Positions 35,705 through 45,303 are shown, counted from the stretch's first letter. The stretch: DNA of 64,000 nt from Candidatus Acetatifactor stercoripullorum (GCA_019114005.1 DXGH01000043.1:1-64000); one strand, 5' to 3'. Notes: a model not told the origin generated them from the sequence alone. Numbers and translations: made by a program.

Positions 35705-36229
35705 ATGGGTGTAATGGACAAGTTTTTGAATTACATGAAGATCAACGAAGAAGACGATGATTACTATGATGATGAATATTTGGATGATGATGAGGAGGAA
35801 GTAGCTCCAGCGCCCAGAAAGTCAAATTCTTCCAAGTCGAAGGATACGGAGGAATACGAGGAGAGGGGAAGCAGAAGGGCATCCCAGCCTAAGGTGACTC
35901 CCATACGCCAGTCCGTGACAAAGAGAATGCCGAATGCAAGCGGAATGGAGGTTTGCGTGATCAAACCCACCTCAGTGGAGGATGCGCGGGAAATTACAGA
36001 AACGCTTCTGGCAAACAGAACCGTAGTGCTGAATCTGGAAGGTCTGGATGTGGACATTGCACAGAGAATTATAGACTTCACTTCGGGCTCCTGCTTTGCA
36101 ATATCGGGTAATCTGCAGAAGATTTCCCATTATATTTTTATTATCACGCCTGCAAGCGTAGATGTTTCGGGGGATTTTCAGGATATTTTCGGAGGAACCT
36201 TTGAGTCTCCCATCAACAATGGATTATAG
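35705..36229 (+). CDS. sepF: cell division protein SepF
   Basis: FtsZ-binding, membrane-attached protein that aligns FtsZ filaments at the septum. 174 residues: a short N-terminal amphipathic helix (MGVMDKFLNYMKI), an acidic linker rich in Asp, Glu and Tyr, a Ser/Lys/Arg-rich stretch, and the SepF core from about residue 80 (EVCVIKPTSVEDAREITETLL, ending with VDVSGDFQDIFGG). GGAGAG precedes the ATG. A hairpin terminator follows at once. Confidence 0.95.
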   Translation: MGVMDKFLNYMKINEEDDDYYDDEYLDDDEEEVAPAPRKSNSSKSKDTEEYEERGSRRASQPKVTPIRQSVTKRMPNASGMEVCVIKPTSVEDAREITETLLANRTVVLNLEGLDVDIAQRIIDFTSGSCFAISGNLQKISHYIFIITPASVDVSGDFQDIFGGTFESPINNGL

Positions 36230-36238
36230 TGCATGAAG

Positions 36239-36272
36239 AAAACTTCCCCCTGTATGGAACGGGAAGTTTTTT
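36239..36272 (+). terminator. intrinsic terminator after sepF
   Basis: AAAACTTCCC pairs with GGGAAGTTTT over a 12-base loop and runs into TTTTTT. It lies upstream of the true aroB start and argues against the longer aroB reading frame that begins at 36229. Confidence 0.88.
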
Positions 36273-36300
36273 GCAGAAAATACGAAAAGGGAAAGAGAAA

Positions 36301-37410
36301 ATGGCACAGAGATTACCGATTCTTTACAATAAAAAACCATGCTATGATATTGTATTTGCCCAGTCCTTTGAGGGGCTGTGGGAGGAGCTTTCCTTGCTTG
36401 GCTGTGCGGAAAAGCGGCTCTGTATCGTCACGGATTCCAAGGTGGACGAGCTCTACGGAGATGAGGTCAGGAATCTTTTAGAGGGCAGATGTCTCAAAAC
36501 CGCAAAGTTTGTGTTTCCTCAGGGAGAGGAAAATAAGACGCTGGACACTGTAAGGACGCTGTACCGCTTTCTGATTGAGGAGGGCTTTGACAGAAAGGAT
36601 ATGCTTCTTGCACTGGGAGGCGGCGTTGTGGGCGATTTGGCGGGATATGCAGCAGCCACTTACCTGCGGGGAATTGATTTTGTGCAGATTCCAACCACAC
36701 TGCTTTCACAGTGCGACAGCAGCATCGGGGGAAAGACAGGAGTGGATTTTGACGGCTATAAAAACATGGTGGGAGCCTTCAAGATGCCAAAGCTGGTGTA
36801 CATGAACCTGAGCGTTCTGCAAACTCTGGATGACAGACAGTTTTTTTCCGGCTTTGCAGAGGTTATGAAGCACGGGCTGATAAGGGATGCGGTGTTTTAT
36901 GAATGGCTGATCGATAAAATGTATGAAATCTGCGAGCGCGATCTGGATACTCTGGAGGAAATGGTAATGAGAAGCTGCGCAGTAAAGAAGCTGGTGGTGG
37001 AAAAGGACCCTACGGAGCAGGGAGACAGAGCGCTTTTGAATCTGGGACATACCATCGGCCATGCCATTGAGAAGGCAAAGAATTTTGAGCTTTATCACGG
37101 CGAATGCGTGGCGCTGGGAACGGTTGCGGCCGCTTATATTTCGTGGAAGCGGGGTATGCTTTCCATGGAGGAATATTATGAGATCAGGGATATGTTTGTT
37201 CCCTTTTATCTTCCCATCACTGTAGAGGGAATTGATCCCCAGGAGATTCTGCGGCTGACTAAATCGGACAAGAAAATGAGCGCAGGGAAAATCCGGTTTG
37301 TATTATTGAAAAAAATCGGCAAGGCAGTGATTGATCATACTGTAACCGATGAGGAAATTCTGGAAGCCGTAAGGGAAATCCATTTTAGCGAAGAGGATGC
37401 ACATGAGTAA
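36301..37410 (+). CDS. aroB: 3-dehydroquinate synthase
   Basis: Second step of the shikimate pathway: DAHP to 3-dehydroquinate with NAD and a divalent metal. 369 residues. Marks: FPQGEENKTLDTV, LALGGGVVGDLAGYAAATYLRG, PTTLLSQCDSSIGGKTGVD and the metal site LNLGHTIGHAIE plus YHGECVALG. I use the ATG at 36301 (AAGGGAAAG upstream); the frame is open back to 36229 but that stretch is a terminator. The gene ends by overlapping lspA. Confidence 0.95.
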   Translation: MAQRLPILYNKKPCYDIVFAQSFEGLWEELSLLGCAEKRLCIVTDSKVDELYGDEVRNLLEGRCLKTAKFVFPQGEENKTLDTVRTLYRFLIEEGFDRKDMLLALGGGVVGDLAGYAAATYLRGIDFVQIPTTLLSQCDSSIGGKTGVDFDGYKNMVGAFKMPKLVYMNLSVLQTLDDRQFFSGFAEVMKHGLIRDAVFYEWLIDKMYEICERDLDTLEEMVMRSCAVKKLVVEKDPTEQGDRALLNLGHTIGHAIEKAKNFELYHGECVALGTVAAAYISWKRGMLSMEEYYEIRDMFVPFYLPITVEGIDPQEILRLTKSDKKMSAGKIRFVLLKKIGKAVIDHTVTDEEILEAVREIHFSEEDAHE

Positions 37411-37939
37411 AAAGAATCATAAGAGAAGAAAGATTCTGCTTTTGGACGCTGTGGTAGCTGCAGTGCTTTTTGGCATTGACCAGTTTACGAAGTATTTGGC
37501 GGTGCTTCATTTAAAGGGAAATGAGCCTTATGTCCTTATTGACGGAGTGCTGGAGCTGCAATATCTGGAAAACAGAGGGTCTGCCTTTGGGATGCTTGAA
37601 AATCAAAAGGTATTTATTCTTTTTGTGGGCATTGTATTTATGGCAGTGATTCTGTTTTTCCTGTTTAAGCTTCCCAGCGAGAAAAAATTTAATATTGTCC
37701 ATATTCTGCTGTCCTGCATTATTGCAGGCGGCGCAGGCAACATGGCGGATCGTTTCCGTCTTGATTATGTGGTGGACTTTATTTCCTTCGTTCTGATCAA
37801 TTATCCTATTTTTAATGTGGCGGATATTTATATTGTATTGTCAACCATTGGCTTGTTTATTCTATTCTTGTTTGTATTTAAAGAAAAGGATCTGGAATTT
37901 TTAAGCTTTAAGCAAAACCGTTACAGAGAGATGAAATAG
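37403..37939 (+). CDS. lspA: lipoprotein signal peptidase II
   Basis: Cleaves prolipoproteins after lipid attachment; the window encodes several clients (ModA, the carboxypeptidase, the liv binding protein). 178 residues with four membrane segments. Catalytic Asp motifs are GNMADRFRLDYVVDF and FNVADIYI. The ATG at 37403 has AGAGG six bases upstream; an ATG at 37397 is against it. It overlaps the aroB stop by eight bases. Confidence 0.94.
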   Translation: MSKKNHKRRKILLLDAVVAAVLFGIDQFTKYLAVLHLKGNEPYVLIDGVLELQYLENRGSAFGMLENQKVFILFVGIVFMAVILFFLFKLPSEKKFNIVHILLSCIIAGGAGNMADRFRLDYVVDFISFVLINYPIFNVADIYIVLSTIGLFILFLFVFKEKDLEFLSFKQNRYREMK

Positions 37940-37954
37940 GGAGAGGAAGCTTCC

Positions 37955-38863
37955 ATGGATGAATTACGCTTCCAGATAACAGAGGATATGGAAGGAGAAA
38001 GGCTTGACAAGTGTATGGGGATGCTTCTGGATTCCCTGTCACGCTCCTTTCTTCAAAAATTAATTAAGGATGGCCAGGTTTTGGTAAACGGGGAGACTGC
38101 AAAAGGCAGCTATCGGGTAAATGCGGACGATGAGGTTGCCTTTTTTCTTCCTGCGGCGGTGGAACCGGATATTTTGCCGGAAAACATTCCCCTTGATATT
38201 CTTTATGAGGACAGTGACTTGATTGTTGTGAACAAGCCCAAGGGTATGGTAGTGCACCCGGCGGCGGGACATTACAGCGGCACGTTGGTCAATGCGCTGA
38301 TGTATCACTGCGGAAAGGAATTGTCAGGCATTAACGGGGTGATGCGGCCAGGGATTGTGCACCGTATTGATAAAAATACCACCGGTTCCGTGATTGCCTG
38401 CAAAAATGACAGAGCCCACGCCTCCATTGCAGCCCAGCTGAAGGAGCATACCATAAACAGGCGCTACAGGGCTGTCTGCTTAGGGGCCCTGCCGGATGAC
38501 CAGGGTGTGATTGATGCGCCCATAGGGCGTCATCCCACAGACCGAAAAAAAATGGCAGTAAATGTAAGAAACGGAAAACGGGCGGTGACCCATTTCCGGG
38601 TGCTGGAGCGGTTTGCGGGGTACACCTATATCGAATGTGTGCTGGAGACGGGAAGAACCCATCAAATCAGGGTGCATATGGCAAGCATCGGCCATCCCAT
38701 TTTGGGGGACGATGTGTATGGTCCAAGAAAATGTCCCTTTTCCCTTCAGGGGCAGACGCTGCATGCGAAGACCATAGGCTTTCAGCATCCCTCCACTGGG
38801 CAGTATCTGGAGATAGACGCTCCCCTGCCGGAATATTTTCAGCGCCTGTTAACCTTACTGTAA
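37955..38863 (+). CDS. rluD: RluA/RluD family 23S rRNA pseudouridine synthase
   Basis: Isomerises uridines in rRNA. 302 residues: an S4 RNA-binding domain in the first 60 residues (RLDKCMGMLLDSLSRSFLQKL) and the catalytic domain with HRIDKNTTGSVI, whose Asp is the nucleophile, plus GRTHQIRVHMA. The lspA-rluD order is common to most bacteria. RluD is the best guess; RluA-family members differ in target. GGAGAGGAAGC lies just upstream. Confidence 0.92.
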   Translation: MDELRFQITEDMEGERLDKCMGMLLDSLSRSFLQKLIKDGQVLVNGETAKGSYRVNADDEVAFFLPAAVEPDILPENIPLDILYEDSDLIVVNKPKGMVVHPAAGHYSGTLVNALMYHCGKELSGINGVMRPGIVHRIDKNTTGSVIACKNDRAHASIAAQLKEHTINRRYRAVCLGALPDDQGVIDAPIGRHPTDRKKMAVNVRNGKRAVTHFRVLERFAGYTYIECVLETGRTHQIRVHMASIGHPILGDDVYGPRKCPFSLQGQTLHAKTIGFQHPSTGQYLEIDAPLPEYFQRLLTLL

Positions 38864-38932
38864 TCATAAGCCGGATAAATTTTGCTAATGTCGGTAAATT
38901 CAAACAAAAATTTAAAAAAATTTGAAGATTGG

Positions 38933-38961
38933 TTGTGCAAAAGGCAAAAATATTGTATAAT
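38933..38961 (+). promoter_or_regulatory. promoter of the first cytidylate-kinase-like gene
   Basis: TTGTGC and a perfect TATAAT, 17 bp apart, in an AT-rich gap of 167 bases after rluD. Confidence 0.7.
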
Positions 38962-39030
38962 ACAAACAGATAAATGCGGAGGGCTTCTTTTAAAAAGCAT
39001 TTATACTTTTGACAGAAGGCAGGTGTTTCT

Positions 39031-39663
39031 ATGAATACAATTATTACGATTGGACGCCAGTTTGGTTCCGGAGGACGTGAAATAGGGGAAAAGGTTGCAG
39101 AATATTTCGGCATTAAATGCTATGATAAAGAGCTTCTGACCCGTGCCGCACAGGAAAGCGGTTTTTGTGAGGAAATGATCAGAAATCATGATGAGAGACC
39201 TACAAACTCATTCCTGTATAATCTGGTTATGGATACTTATTCCTTTGGCTATAATTCCTCCTCCTTTGTGGATATGCCCATCAGCCACAAGGTGTTTCTG
39301 GCCCAGTTTGACACCATTAAAAAAATTGCTGACGAAGGCCCCTGCGTGATCGTAGGCCGCTGTGCAGACTATGCGCTGGCAGATTATAAGAATTGTGTTC
39401 ACCTGTTTATTTTCGGAAACGAGGATGTAAAGGTAAAAAGAATTATGCAGAAGTATGATCTGCCGGAGGCAAAGGCCAGAGAAATGATCCTGAAAAAGGA
39501 TAAGCAGCGCCAGAGCTATTACAATTATTATTCCTCCAAAAAATGGGGCCGGGCAGACAGCTATGACCTGTGCATCAACAGCAGTGTTCTGGGCGTAGAG
39601 GGCACGATGAAGCTGATTATCCAGTATGTGGAAGATTTTGAGAAACGGAGCGAAGCTAAATAG
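39031..39663 (+). CDS. cytidylate kinase-like family protein (paralogue 1)
   Basis: 210-residue P-loop kinase-like protein of the cytidylate-kinase-like family (distinct from Cmk itself). Start TIGRQFGSGGREIGEKVAEYFGIKCYDKEL gives the P-loop (GRQFGSGG); GPCVIVGRCADYAL and the SYYNYYSSKKWGRADSYDLCINSS end are shared with the second copy at 50988-51608. The substrate is unproven. It has its own promoter. An insertion sequence sits 38 bases after its stop. Confidence 0.85.
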   Translation: MNTIITIGRQFGSGGREIGEKVAEYFGIKCYDKELLTRAAQESGFCEEMIRNHDERPTNSFLYNLVMDTYSFGYNSSSFVDMPISHKVFLAQFDTIKKIADEGPCVIVGRCADYALADYKNCVHLFIFGNEDVKVKRIMQKYDLPEAKAREMILKKDKQRQSYYNYYSSKKWGRADSYDLCINSSVLGVEGTMKLIIQYVEDFEKRSEAK

Positions 39664-39691
39664 GGAGGCCGGACAGGCTGGTTCAGTAGGT

Positions 39692-39701
39692 TGTAAATAA
39701 G
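39692..39701. repeat. left copy of the 10-bp target-site duplication
   Basis: TGTAAATAAG directly abuts the left inverted repeat of the insertion sequence; the same ten bases abut the right end at 41291-41300. Confidence 0.93.
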
Positions 39702-39715
39702 CTTGAGTTTCCGCA
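39702..39715. repeat. left terminal inverted repeat of the IS
   Basis: CTTGAGTTTCCGCA, perfect complement of the right end. Confidence 0.92.
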
Positions 39716-39875
39716 AATTGTAATTGAAAAACGGATATATCTGCCCAAAGCACCAATCTGCCGTTTTATGAAAGGTATAGAATGGCAGTCCTGAGAATAG
39801 AGGCACTTTAATAAGCCCCATCCGGGGCTTTGACCCGCTGGAACCGGACTTTGGGAGAGCTATTCTTTTATCTAT

Positions 39876-41129
39876 TTAAGCGGTCAGTTTAAGACGAAGT
39901 TGACGGTACGCAGGACGCTTTGTCCTGAACCAGAGCCGGACGCCTTCTTTTGCATAAGAGAGTATGCCCAGGATGCCTTTTGCCAACCGGTAATAGCAGA
40001 AATGTACTTTCTCTTTTATAGGATTTGCTTTCTGTATGACAGAAACCTTAAGGGCACTTGTTTCCGGCTTCATGGATATATGTGCCAGAAATGCCATGCA
40101 TAAGGTGATGTGAAAATTTAAAGCATTGATAGCTGTGAGTTTACGGACACGGAAATTTTCAAACCGGAACATCTGTTTTTTGCAGCGGAAGTATTCTTCG
40201 ATTTTCCATCTGGAGAAATACAGCTTTGCAGCCTTTATCACATCCTCTTTGGATTTGATGTCCTTGTTTGTTGCCAGCATCATCGGATGCTCCGTAATGC
40301 CGTAGACAAGAACAAGATAAATATCTTTTCTTGAGGCGGTGATCTGTACTTTTACATGGGAAAGATATGCATCATGATGTTTTCCTTTGTAGAACAGTGG
40401 AGTTTTGATTTTGCCTTTCCGCTGATTTCGAAGCTGCGTCGCAGGAATCCATTTTCCATGAAAATAAAGTTTTCTCTTGGCGGTGAGACGGATTACGTAA
40501 TCCTGCTCCAGTTCATCAAGTTTTAAAAACATCTTGTTATCATCATACCCTCTGTCCATGACAAAGGTGGATCTGCCCAAAAGAGCTGCACCGCGTTCCA
40601 TTGCGGAAAAGGTTACATCATTGATAGATGTAAAACTCTTCTCTTTTGAGGAATGGATTTCTGAGAAGATACTGACAGGATGATTATTTTGGGTCAGCAC
40701 ACAGGCTTCTGTTACATGGTAACCTTTCTCATAAACATTTTTTGTGTCAGTACTTTTAGAGCCATCCCTGACAAGACCGAGCGCCTCGAATTTATAACCA
40801 TCAGGTTTGACGATATCACTGTCATCGATGTGGATGACAGGCTCATCCGGAATCCATTTACGGATAGTGAATAAATAAGAATTCAGAGCTTTTTCCGGAG
40901 TGCCTTTATTCAGATGCCTGGTAAGGCGCTCTACGGAATTTACCTTTTTGGAGGCTTCATGAAGCTGATCAACGATATCTGTTAAAAGGCAGCTGCCGGA
41001 AGCCAGTATACCATAGGTCATATCTGCAGTAAATTTTCTTACCGGTTTGGAAAGATTTCTGGAAATTTTATTTGAAAAAGATAAAATTTCCCGTTTCATT
41101 TGATAGGTAATTGAGGTAGAATTAAGCAT
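39876..41129 (-). CDS. IS4-family DDE transposase
   Basis: 417 residues, no frameshift or stop. DDE residues: the first Asp in VIHIDDSDIVKP, the second in FVMDRGYDDN, and the Glu in the IS4 signature Y(2)R(3)E(6)K, read here as YFSRWKIEEYFRCKK. The C terminus has the beta-strand and basic tail usual in the family. AAAGGGG lies seven bases before the ATG, but it can be hidden in an mRNA hairpin formed with sequence near the right end. The gene appears able to make active protein. Confidence 0.93.
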   Translation of the reverse strand: MLNSTSITYQMKREILSFSNKISRNLSKPVRKFTADMTYGILASGSCLLTDIVDQLHEASKKVNSVERLTRHLNKGTPEKALNSYLFTIRKWIPDEPVIHIDDSDIVKPDGYKFEALGLVRDGSKSTDTKNVYEKGYHVTEACVLTQNNHPVSIFSEIHSSKEKSFTSINDVTFSAMERGAALLGRSTFVMDRGYDDNKMFLKLDELEQDYVIRLTAKRKLYFHGKWIPATQLRNQRKGKIKTPLFYKGKHHDAYLSHVKVQITASRKDIYLVLVYGITEHPMMLATNKDIKSKEDVIKAAKLYFSRWKIEEYFRCKKQMFRFENFRVRKLTAINALNFHITLCMAFLAHISMKPETSALKVSVIQKANPIKEKVHFCYYRLAKGILGILSYAKEGVRLWFRTKRPAYRQLRLKLTA

Positions 41130-41208
41130 AAGGAATCCCCTTTCTTTTTGTTTAGTAAGGTTTTTGTGTGGCAGCTTAATTTTACATCAAAAAGGAACAG
41201 GATTCCTT
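41130..41208 (-). promoter_or_regulatory. inverted repeat able to hide the transposase ribosome site in read-through mRNA
   Basis: On the minus strand AAGGAATCC (41200-41208) can pair with GGATTCCTT (41130-41138) that ends right at the start codon; CTTTTTG (41188-41194) can pair with CAAAAAG (41144-41150) inside it. The transposase AAAGGGG site lies between these 3' arms. Only transcripts entering from outside would contain both arms if the transposase promoter is internal. This is how IS10 and IS50 limit activation by read-through. Confidence 0.5.
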
Positions 41209-41276
41209 ATATTTTTGGCATTTTTTGAAAGTTGTGGATAACCAGACGAGGCAGATTTATCTGCTGGGGATAATTC

Positions 41277-41290
41277 TGCGGAAACTCAAG
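41277..41290. repeat. right terminal inverted repeat of the IS
   Basis: TGCGGAAACTCAAG, perfect complement of the left end. Confidence 0.92.
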
Positions 41291-41300
41291 TGTAAATAAG
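41291..41300. repeat. right copy of the 10-bp target-site duplication
   Basis: TGTAAATAAG, identical to the left copy, ending three bases before the -35 box of the rplU promoter. Confidence 0.93.
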
Positions 41301-41303
41301 GTA

Positions 41304-41333
41304 TTGACAAATAAAGGCACCTCATGCTATGAT
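41304..41333 (+). promoter_or_regulatory. rplU promoter
   Basis: Perfect TTGACA and TATGAT with 18-bp spacing. The insertion sequence and its target repeat stop three bases upstream, so core elements are intact but any upstream activating sequence has been replaced. Confidence 0.8.
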
Positions 41334-41339
41334 ATTACG

Positions 41340-41446
41340 GTATGCCGCATAACAAGGTAGAAGTATGTTCCCTGGATGGAGCATCACCAAAGTTAGCGAG
41401 TAAATGAACAAAGTTTCGACGTAGTTCATGAATAGGAGGTGCCTTA
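41340..41446 (+). ncRNA. L21 leader (autoregulatory 5' UTR of rplU)
   Basis: About 100 bases of leader between the promoter and rplU, beginning near ATGCCGCATAAC and ending in AATAGGAGGTGCC, which supplies the ribosome site. Its position and general sequence fit the Firmicute L21 leader element through which L21 is thought to control its own operon. GGCACCTC at 41316-41323 complements the ribosome site but lies upstream of the expected start of transcription. Confidence 0.7.
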
Positions 41447-41449
41447 ATT

Positions 41450-41755
41450 ATGTACGCAATTATTGCAACAGGTGGAAAACAGTACAAGGTTTCCGAGGGA
41501 GATGTAATCAGAGTGGAAAAGCTTGATGCAGAAGCCGGAAACACCGTTACTTTTGACCAAGTGATCGCAGTAAGTGACGACACCCTGAAGGTGGGCGCTG
41601 ACGTTGCCAATGCAACCGTTTCAGCAACCGTTATGGAGCAGGGAAGAGGTAAGAAGGTTATTGTATACAAATACAAGAGAAAAACCGGCTACCACAAGAA
41701 AAACGGTCATAGACAAGCATACACTCAGGTTAAAATTGACAAAATCAATGCGTAA
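41450..41755 (+). CDS. rplU: 50S ribosomal protein L21
   Basis: Large-subunit protein that binds 23S rRNA. 101 residues with [25 protein letters not shown] and the C-terminal signature [32 protein letters not shown] precedes the ATG. First gene of the conserved Firmicute cluster rplU-prp-rpmA. Confidence 0.98.
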   Translation: MYAIIATGGKQYKVSEGDVIRVEKLDAEAGNTVTFDQVIAVSDDTLKVGADVANATVSATVMEQGRGKKVIVYKYKRKTGYHKKNGHRQAYTQVKIDKINA

Positions 41756-41760
41756 GCGTT

Positions 41761-42105
41761 ATGACTACGATTGTGATCCGCAAGGACAAAAATGACAGTT
41801 ACAGAGGTTTTCTCTGTATGGGACATGCACAGTACGCCAAAAAGCATTTTTTCAGGGCAGAGCCGGATATTCTCTGCGCAGCTATATCCATGATGGTGAT
41901 CAGCACCATCAATTCTCTTGAGGAGCTGGCCGGAGAAAAGCTTACTGTGACATCCAATGAGGAAACAGGCTTTATCCGGTGTGATTTTGAGGGCGTTTTG
42001 CAGGAAAAATCAGCTTTTCTCATGGATTCCATGGTTTTTTCCCTGGAAAATCTGAGTAAAAAGTATGGCGGACAGTATTTACAGATTAGATTCGAGGAGG
42101 TGTAG
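41761..42105 (+). CDS. prp: ribosomal-processing cysteine protease Prp
   Basis: Removes the N-terminal extension of L27 so that ribosomes can work. 114 residues. The catalytic His is in SYRGFLCMGHAQYAK, and the Cys is in EPDILCAAISMMVIST, the two signatures of Prp (former DUF464/YsxB). Its client rpmA follows three bases downstream and carries the matching cleavage motif. There is no clear ribosome site, so translation is likely coupled to rplU. Confidence 0.94.
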   Translation: MTTIVIRKDKNDSYRGFLCMGHAQYAKKHFFRAEPDILCAAISMMVISTINSLEELAGEKLTVTSNEETGFIRCDFEGVLQEKSAFLMDSMVFSLENLSKKYGGQYLQIRFEEV

Positions 42106-42108
42106 ACC

Positions 42109-42393
42109 ATGTTTAATTTGAACCTTCAATTTTTTGCACATAAAAAGGGAGTTGGTTCTACCAAGAACGGCAGAGACTCCGAGGCGAAGAGATTAGGTGC
42201 GAAGAGAGCTGACGGACAATTCGTAAAAGCAGGAAACATTTTGTACAGACAGCGTGGAACCAAGATTCATCCTGGTGTAAACGTTGGCAAGGGCGGAGAC
42301 GATACATTGTTTGCATTGGTTGACGGCATTCTCAGATTTGAGAGAAAGGGCCGTGACAAGAAACAGGCTTCCGTATATCCTGTGGAGAAATAA
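42109..42393 (+). CDS. rpmA: 50S ribosomal protein L27 with cleavable N-terminal extension
   Basis: 94 residues. The N terminus reads [20 protein letters not shown]: the first nine residues form the LNLQFF extension, cut before AHKKG by Prp in Firmicutes, exposing the tail that reaches the peptidyl-transferase centre. The remainder is ordinary L27 ([29 protein letters not shown]). GAGGAGGTG precedes the ATG. A strong terminator follows. Confidence 0.98.
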   Translation: MFNLNLQFFAHKKGVGSTKNGRDSEAKRLGAKRADGQFVKAGNILYRQRGTKIHPGVNVGKGGDDTLFALVDGILRFERKGRDKKQASVYPVEK

Positions 42394-42406
42394 TACGAGT
42401 TTAGGC

Positions 42407-42443
42407 AGGACTTCAAACATAATGCTTGTTTGAAGTCCTTTTT
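42407..42443 (+). terminator. intrinsic terminator after rpmA
   Basis: A 12-13 bp stem, AGGACTTCAAAC with GTTTGAAGTCCT, then TTTTT. It separates the ribosomal-protein unit from obg. Confidence 0.93.
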
Positions 42444-42486
42444 GCAACGTAAGGATGTCATGCAGAGGGCGGCATCCGTTGTTTAA

Positions 42487-43806
<1,320 letters not shown>

Positions 43807-43815
43807 GAGGAATTT

Positions 43816-44106
43816 ATGACCAGTAAGCAGAGAGCATATTTAAAGGGGCTTGCCAGTACATTGAATCCTGTATTTCAGATCGGAAAATACGGGTTGACTG
43901 CAGAAGTCACAGAGGCGGTGCAAGAGGCTTTTAACAACCATGAGCTGATTAAGCTGGGCGTTTTAAAAAACTGTGTTGAGGATCCCAATGAAATTGCGGA
44001 AATGCTGTCTGAAAGGACGCATTCTCAAGTGGTTCAAGTGATTGGAAAGCGGATTGTCCTTTATAAGCCGGACAAGGATAAGCCAAAGATTCAGCTTCCC
44101 AGGTGA
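43816..44106 (+). CDS. yhbY: YhbY family ribosome assembly RNA-binding protein
   Basis: 96-residue CRM-domain protein that binds pre-50S particles. Marks: LKGLASTLNPVFQIGKYGLT, the loop HELIKLGVLKNC and GKRIVLYKPD. AGGAGGAATTT precedes the ATG. It lies between obg and nadD, a Firmicute arrangement that links it to ribosome assembly. Confidence 0.94.
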   Translation: MTSKQRAYLKGLASTLNPVFQIGKYGLTAEVTEAVQEAFNNHELIKLGVLKNCVEDPNEIAEMLSERTHSQVVQVIGKRIVLYKPDKDKPKIQLPR

Positions 44107-44111
44107 CGGAC

Positions 44112-44726
44112 ATGAAAAGAATCGGCGTCATGGGAGGTACATTCAATCCCATCCATATAGGACATTTAATGCTGGCAGAATGTGCCCGGGATGAATTTTC
44201 ACTGGATCAGATATGGCTGATACCTACGGCCTGTTCCTACATGAAAAAGCAGGAGGATATTCTTGCGCCAAAGGAACGCTATCATATGACGGAGCTGGCG
44301 GTCTCCGATAACGAAAAAATGCGTTGTCTGGACTTGGAAATCCGGCGGGGAGGATATACCTACAGTTATGAGACCATGGAAGAGCTTGGAAAGAGCTTTC
44401 CGGAAACGGAATTTTTCTTTCTTGTGGGAGCCGACTGCCTTTTTTCTATGGAAAGCTGGAAATGCCCCCAGCGCCTTTTTCAAAGCTGCCAGATCATTGC
44501 TGCTGTGCGAGAGAATGCGGATATGGGAAAGATGGAGGCAAAAAAACAGGAGCTTTCGAAAGCCTTTGGAGCCCGTATCCATCTGTTTGCCTTCAGAAAT
44601 ATAGAGCTGTCCTCCACTGAAATCAGAGAGAGGATACGTTTCGGAAAAAGCATCCGTTATCTTGTTCCCGACCGGGTAATATCTTATATAGAGGAAAAAG
44701 GTTTTTATAAAAATGAAGGAAATTAA
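44112..44726 (+). CDS. nadD: nicotinate-nucleotide adenylyltransferase
   Basis: Joins nicotinate mononucleotide and ATP in NAD synthesis. 204 residues; GVMGGTFNPIHIGHLMLAE holds the (H/T)xGH nucleotidyltransferase motif, and SSTEIRERIRFG is the second signature. The ATG at 44112 gives the normal N terminus; the GTG at 44103 overlaps the yhbY stop. It overlaps yqeK by 14 bases. Confidence 0.96.
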   Translation: MKRIGVMGGTFNPIHIGHLMLAECARDEFSLDQIWLIPTACSYMKKQEDILAPKERYHMTELAVSDNEKMRCLDLEIRRGGYTYSYETMEELGKSFPETEFFFLVGADCLFSMESWKCPQRLFQSCQIIAAVRENADMGKMEAKKQELSKAFGARIHLFAFRNIELSSTEIRERIRFGKSIRYLVPDRVISYIEEKGFYKNEGN

Positions 44727-45303
44727 TTTCAGAAAAATCAGAAAGGCCATGGAAAAAACCTTGGATGCCAGACGGTATGAGCACACTTTGGGAGTGGAAT
44801 ATACGGCGGCGGCCCTTGCCATGCGCTACGGGGAATCTATCCGCAATGCACAGCTGGCCGGACTGCTGCACGATTGTGCGAAATGCCTTACGGATGAAAA
44901 GAAGCTGTCCATTTGTGAGAAGCATAATATTGCGGTCAGCGAAATAGAAAAGAGAAATCCCTTTCTGCTTCACGCAAAGGCGGGCAGTTACCTTGCCATG
45001 AAGAAATACCATGTAAATGATGCGGATGTAATCAACGCTATTTTAAATCATACTACGGGAAGGCCCGGCATGAGCCTTTTGGAGAAAATTATCTTTACAG
45101 CGGATTATATTGAGCCTGGCAGGAATCAGGCCCCTAATTTGGATAAAATCCGCAGGATGGCATTTGAGGATCTGGATCGGGCGCTGGTTATGATACTGGA
45201 AGATACCCTTGCGTATTTAAAGGATACGGGAGGGGAAATGGATCCCATGACAGAGAAAACATACGAATATTATTGTAATAAGATGGGAAACACTGTAAGT
45301 TGA
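44713..45303 (+). CDS. yqeK: YqeK family HD-domain phosphohydrolase
   Basis: Firmicute HD-domain enzyme that hydrolyses diadenosine tetraphosphate symmetrically. 196 residues. Metal ligands: RRYEHTLGVEYTAAALA (His) and LAGLLHDCAK (His-Asp), with LHAKAGSYLA and LNHTTGRPGM further on. The nadD-yqeK-rsfS order is a classic Firmicute cluster. Confidence 0.94.
   Translation: MKEINFRKIRKAMEKTLDARRYEHTLGVEYTAAALAMRYGESIRNAQLAGLLHDCAKCLTDEKKLSICEKHNIAVSEIEKRNPFLLHAKAGSYLAMKKYHVNDADVINAILNHTTGRPGMSLLEKIIFTADYIEPGRNQAPNLDKIRRMAFEDLDRALVMILEDTLAYLKDTGGEMDPMTEKTYEYYCNKMGNTVS

Larger units (their letters stand above)
39702..41290 (-). mobile_element. complete IS4-family insertion sequence, 1589 bp
   Basis: Bounded by perfect 14-bp inverted repeats, CTTGAGTTTCCGCA at the left (39702-39715) and its complement at the right (41277-41290), and flanked by a 10-bp direct repeat. 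It carries one intact transposase on the minus strand. A 7-bp stem (AAGCCCC/GGGGCTT, 39813-39830) lies just past the transposase stop. Length, long target duplication and the transposase signature all fit IS4. Removing the element and one repeat joins the kinase-like gene to the rplU promoter with only about 40 bases between, so it entered an ordinary intergenic gap. Confidence 0.93.

Noticed and set aside
36229..36300. Longer aroB N terminus starting at 36229
   Set aside because: That stretch forms a strong terminator hairpin and has no ribosome site; the ATG at 36301 does.
41221..41290. Outward promoter in the IS right end driving rplU
   Set aside because: The best pair (TTGTGG with ATTTAT) is poor, while a native consensus promoter lies just beyond the element.
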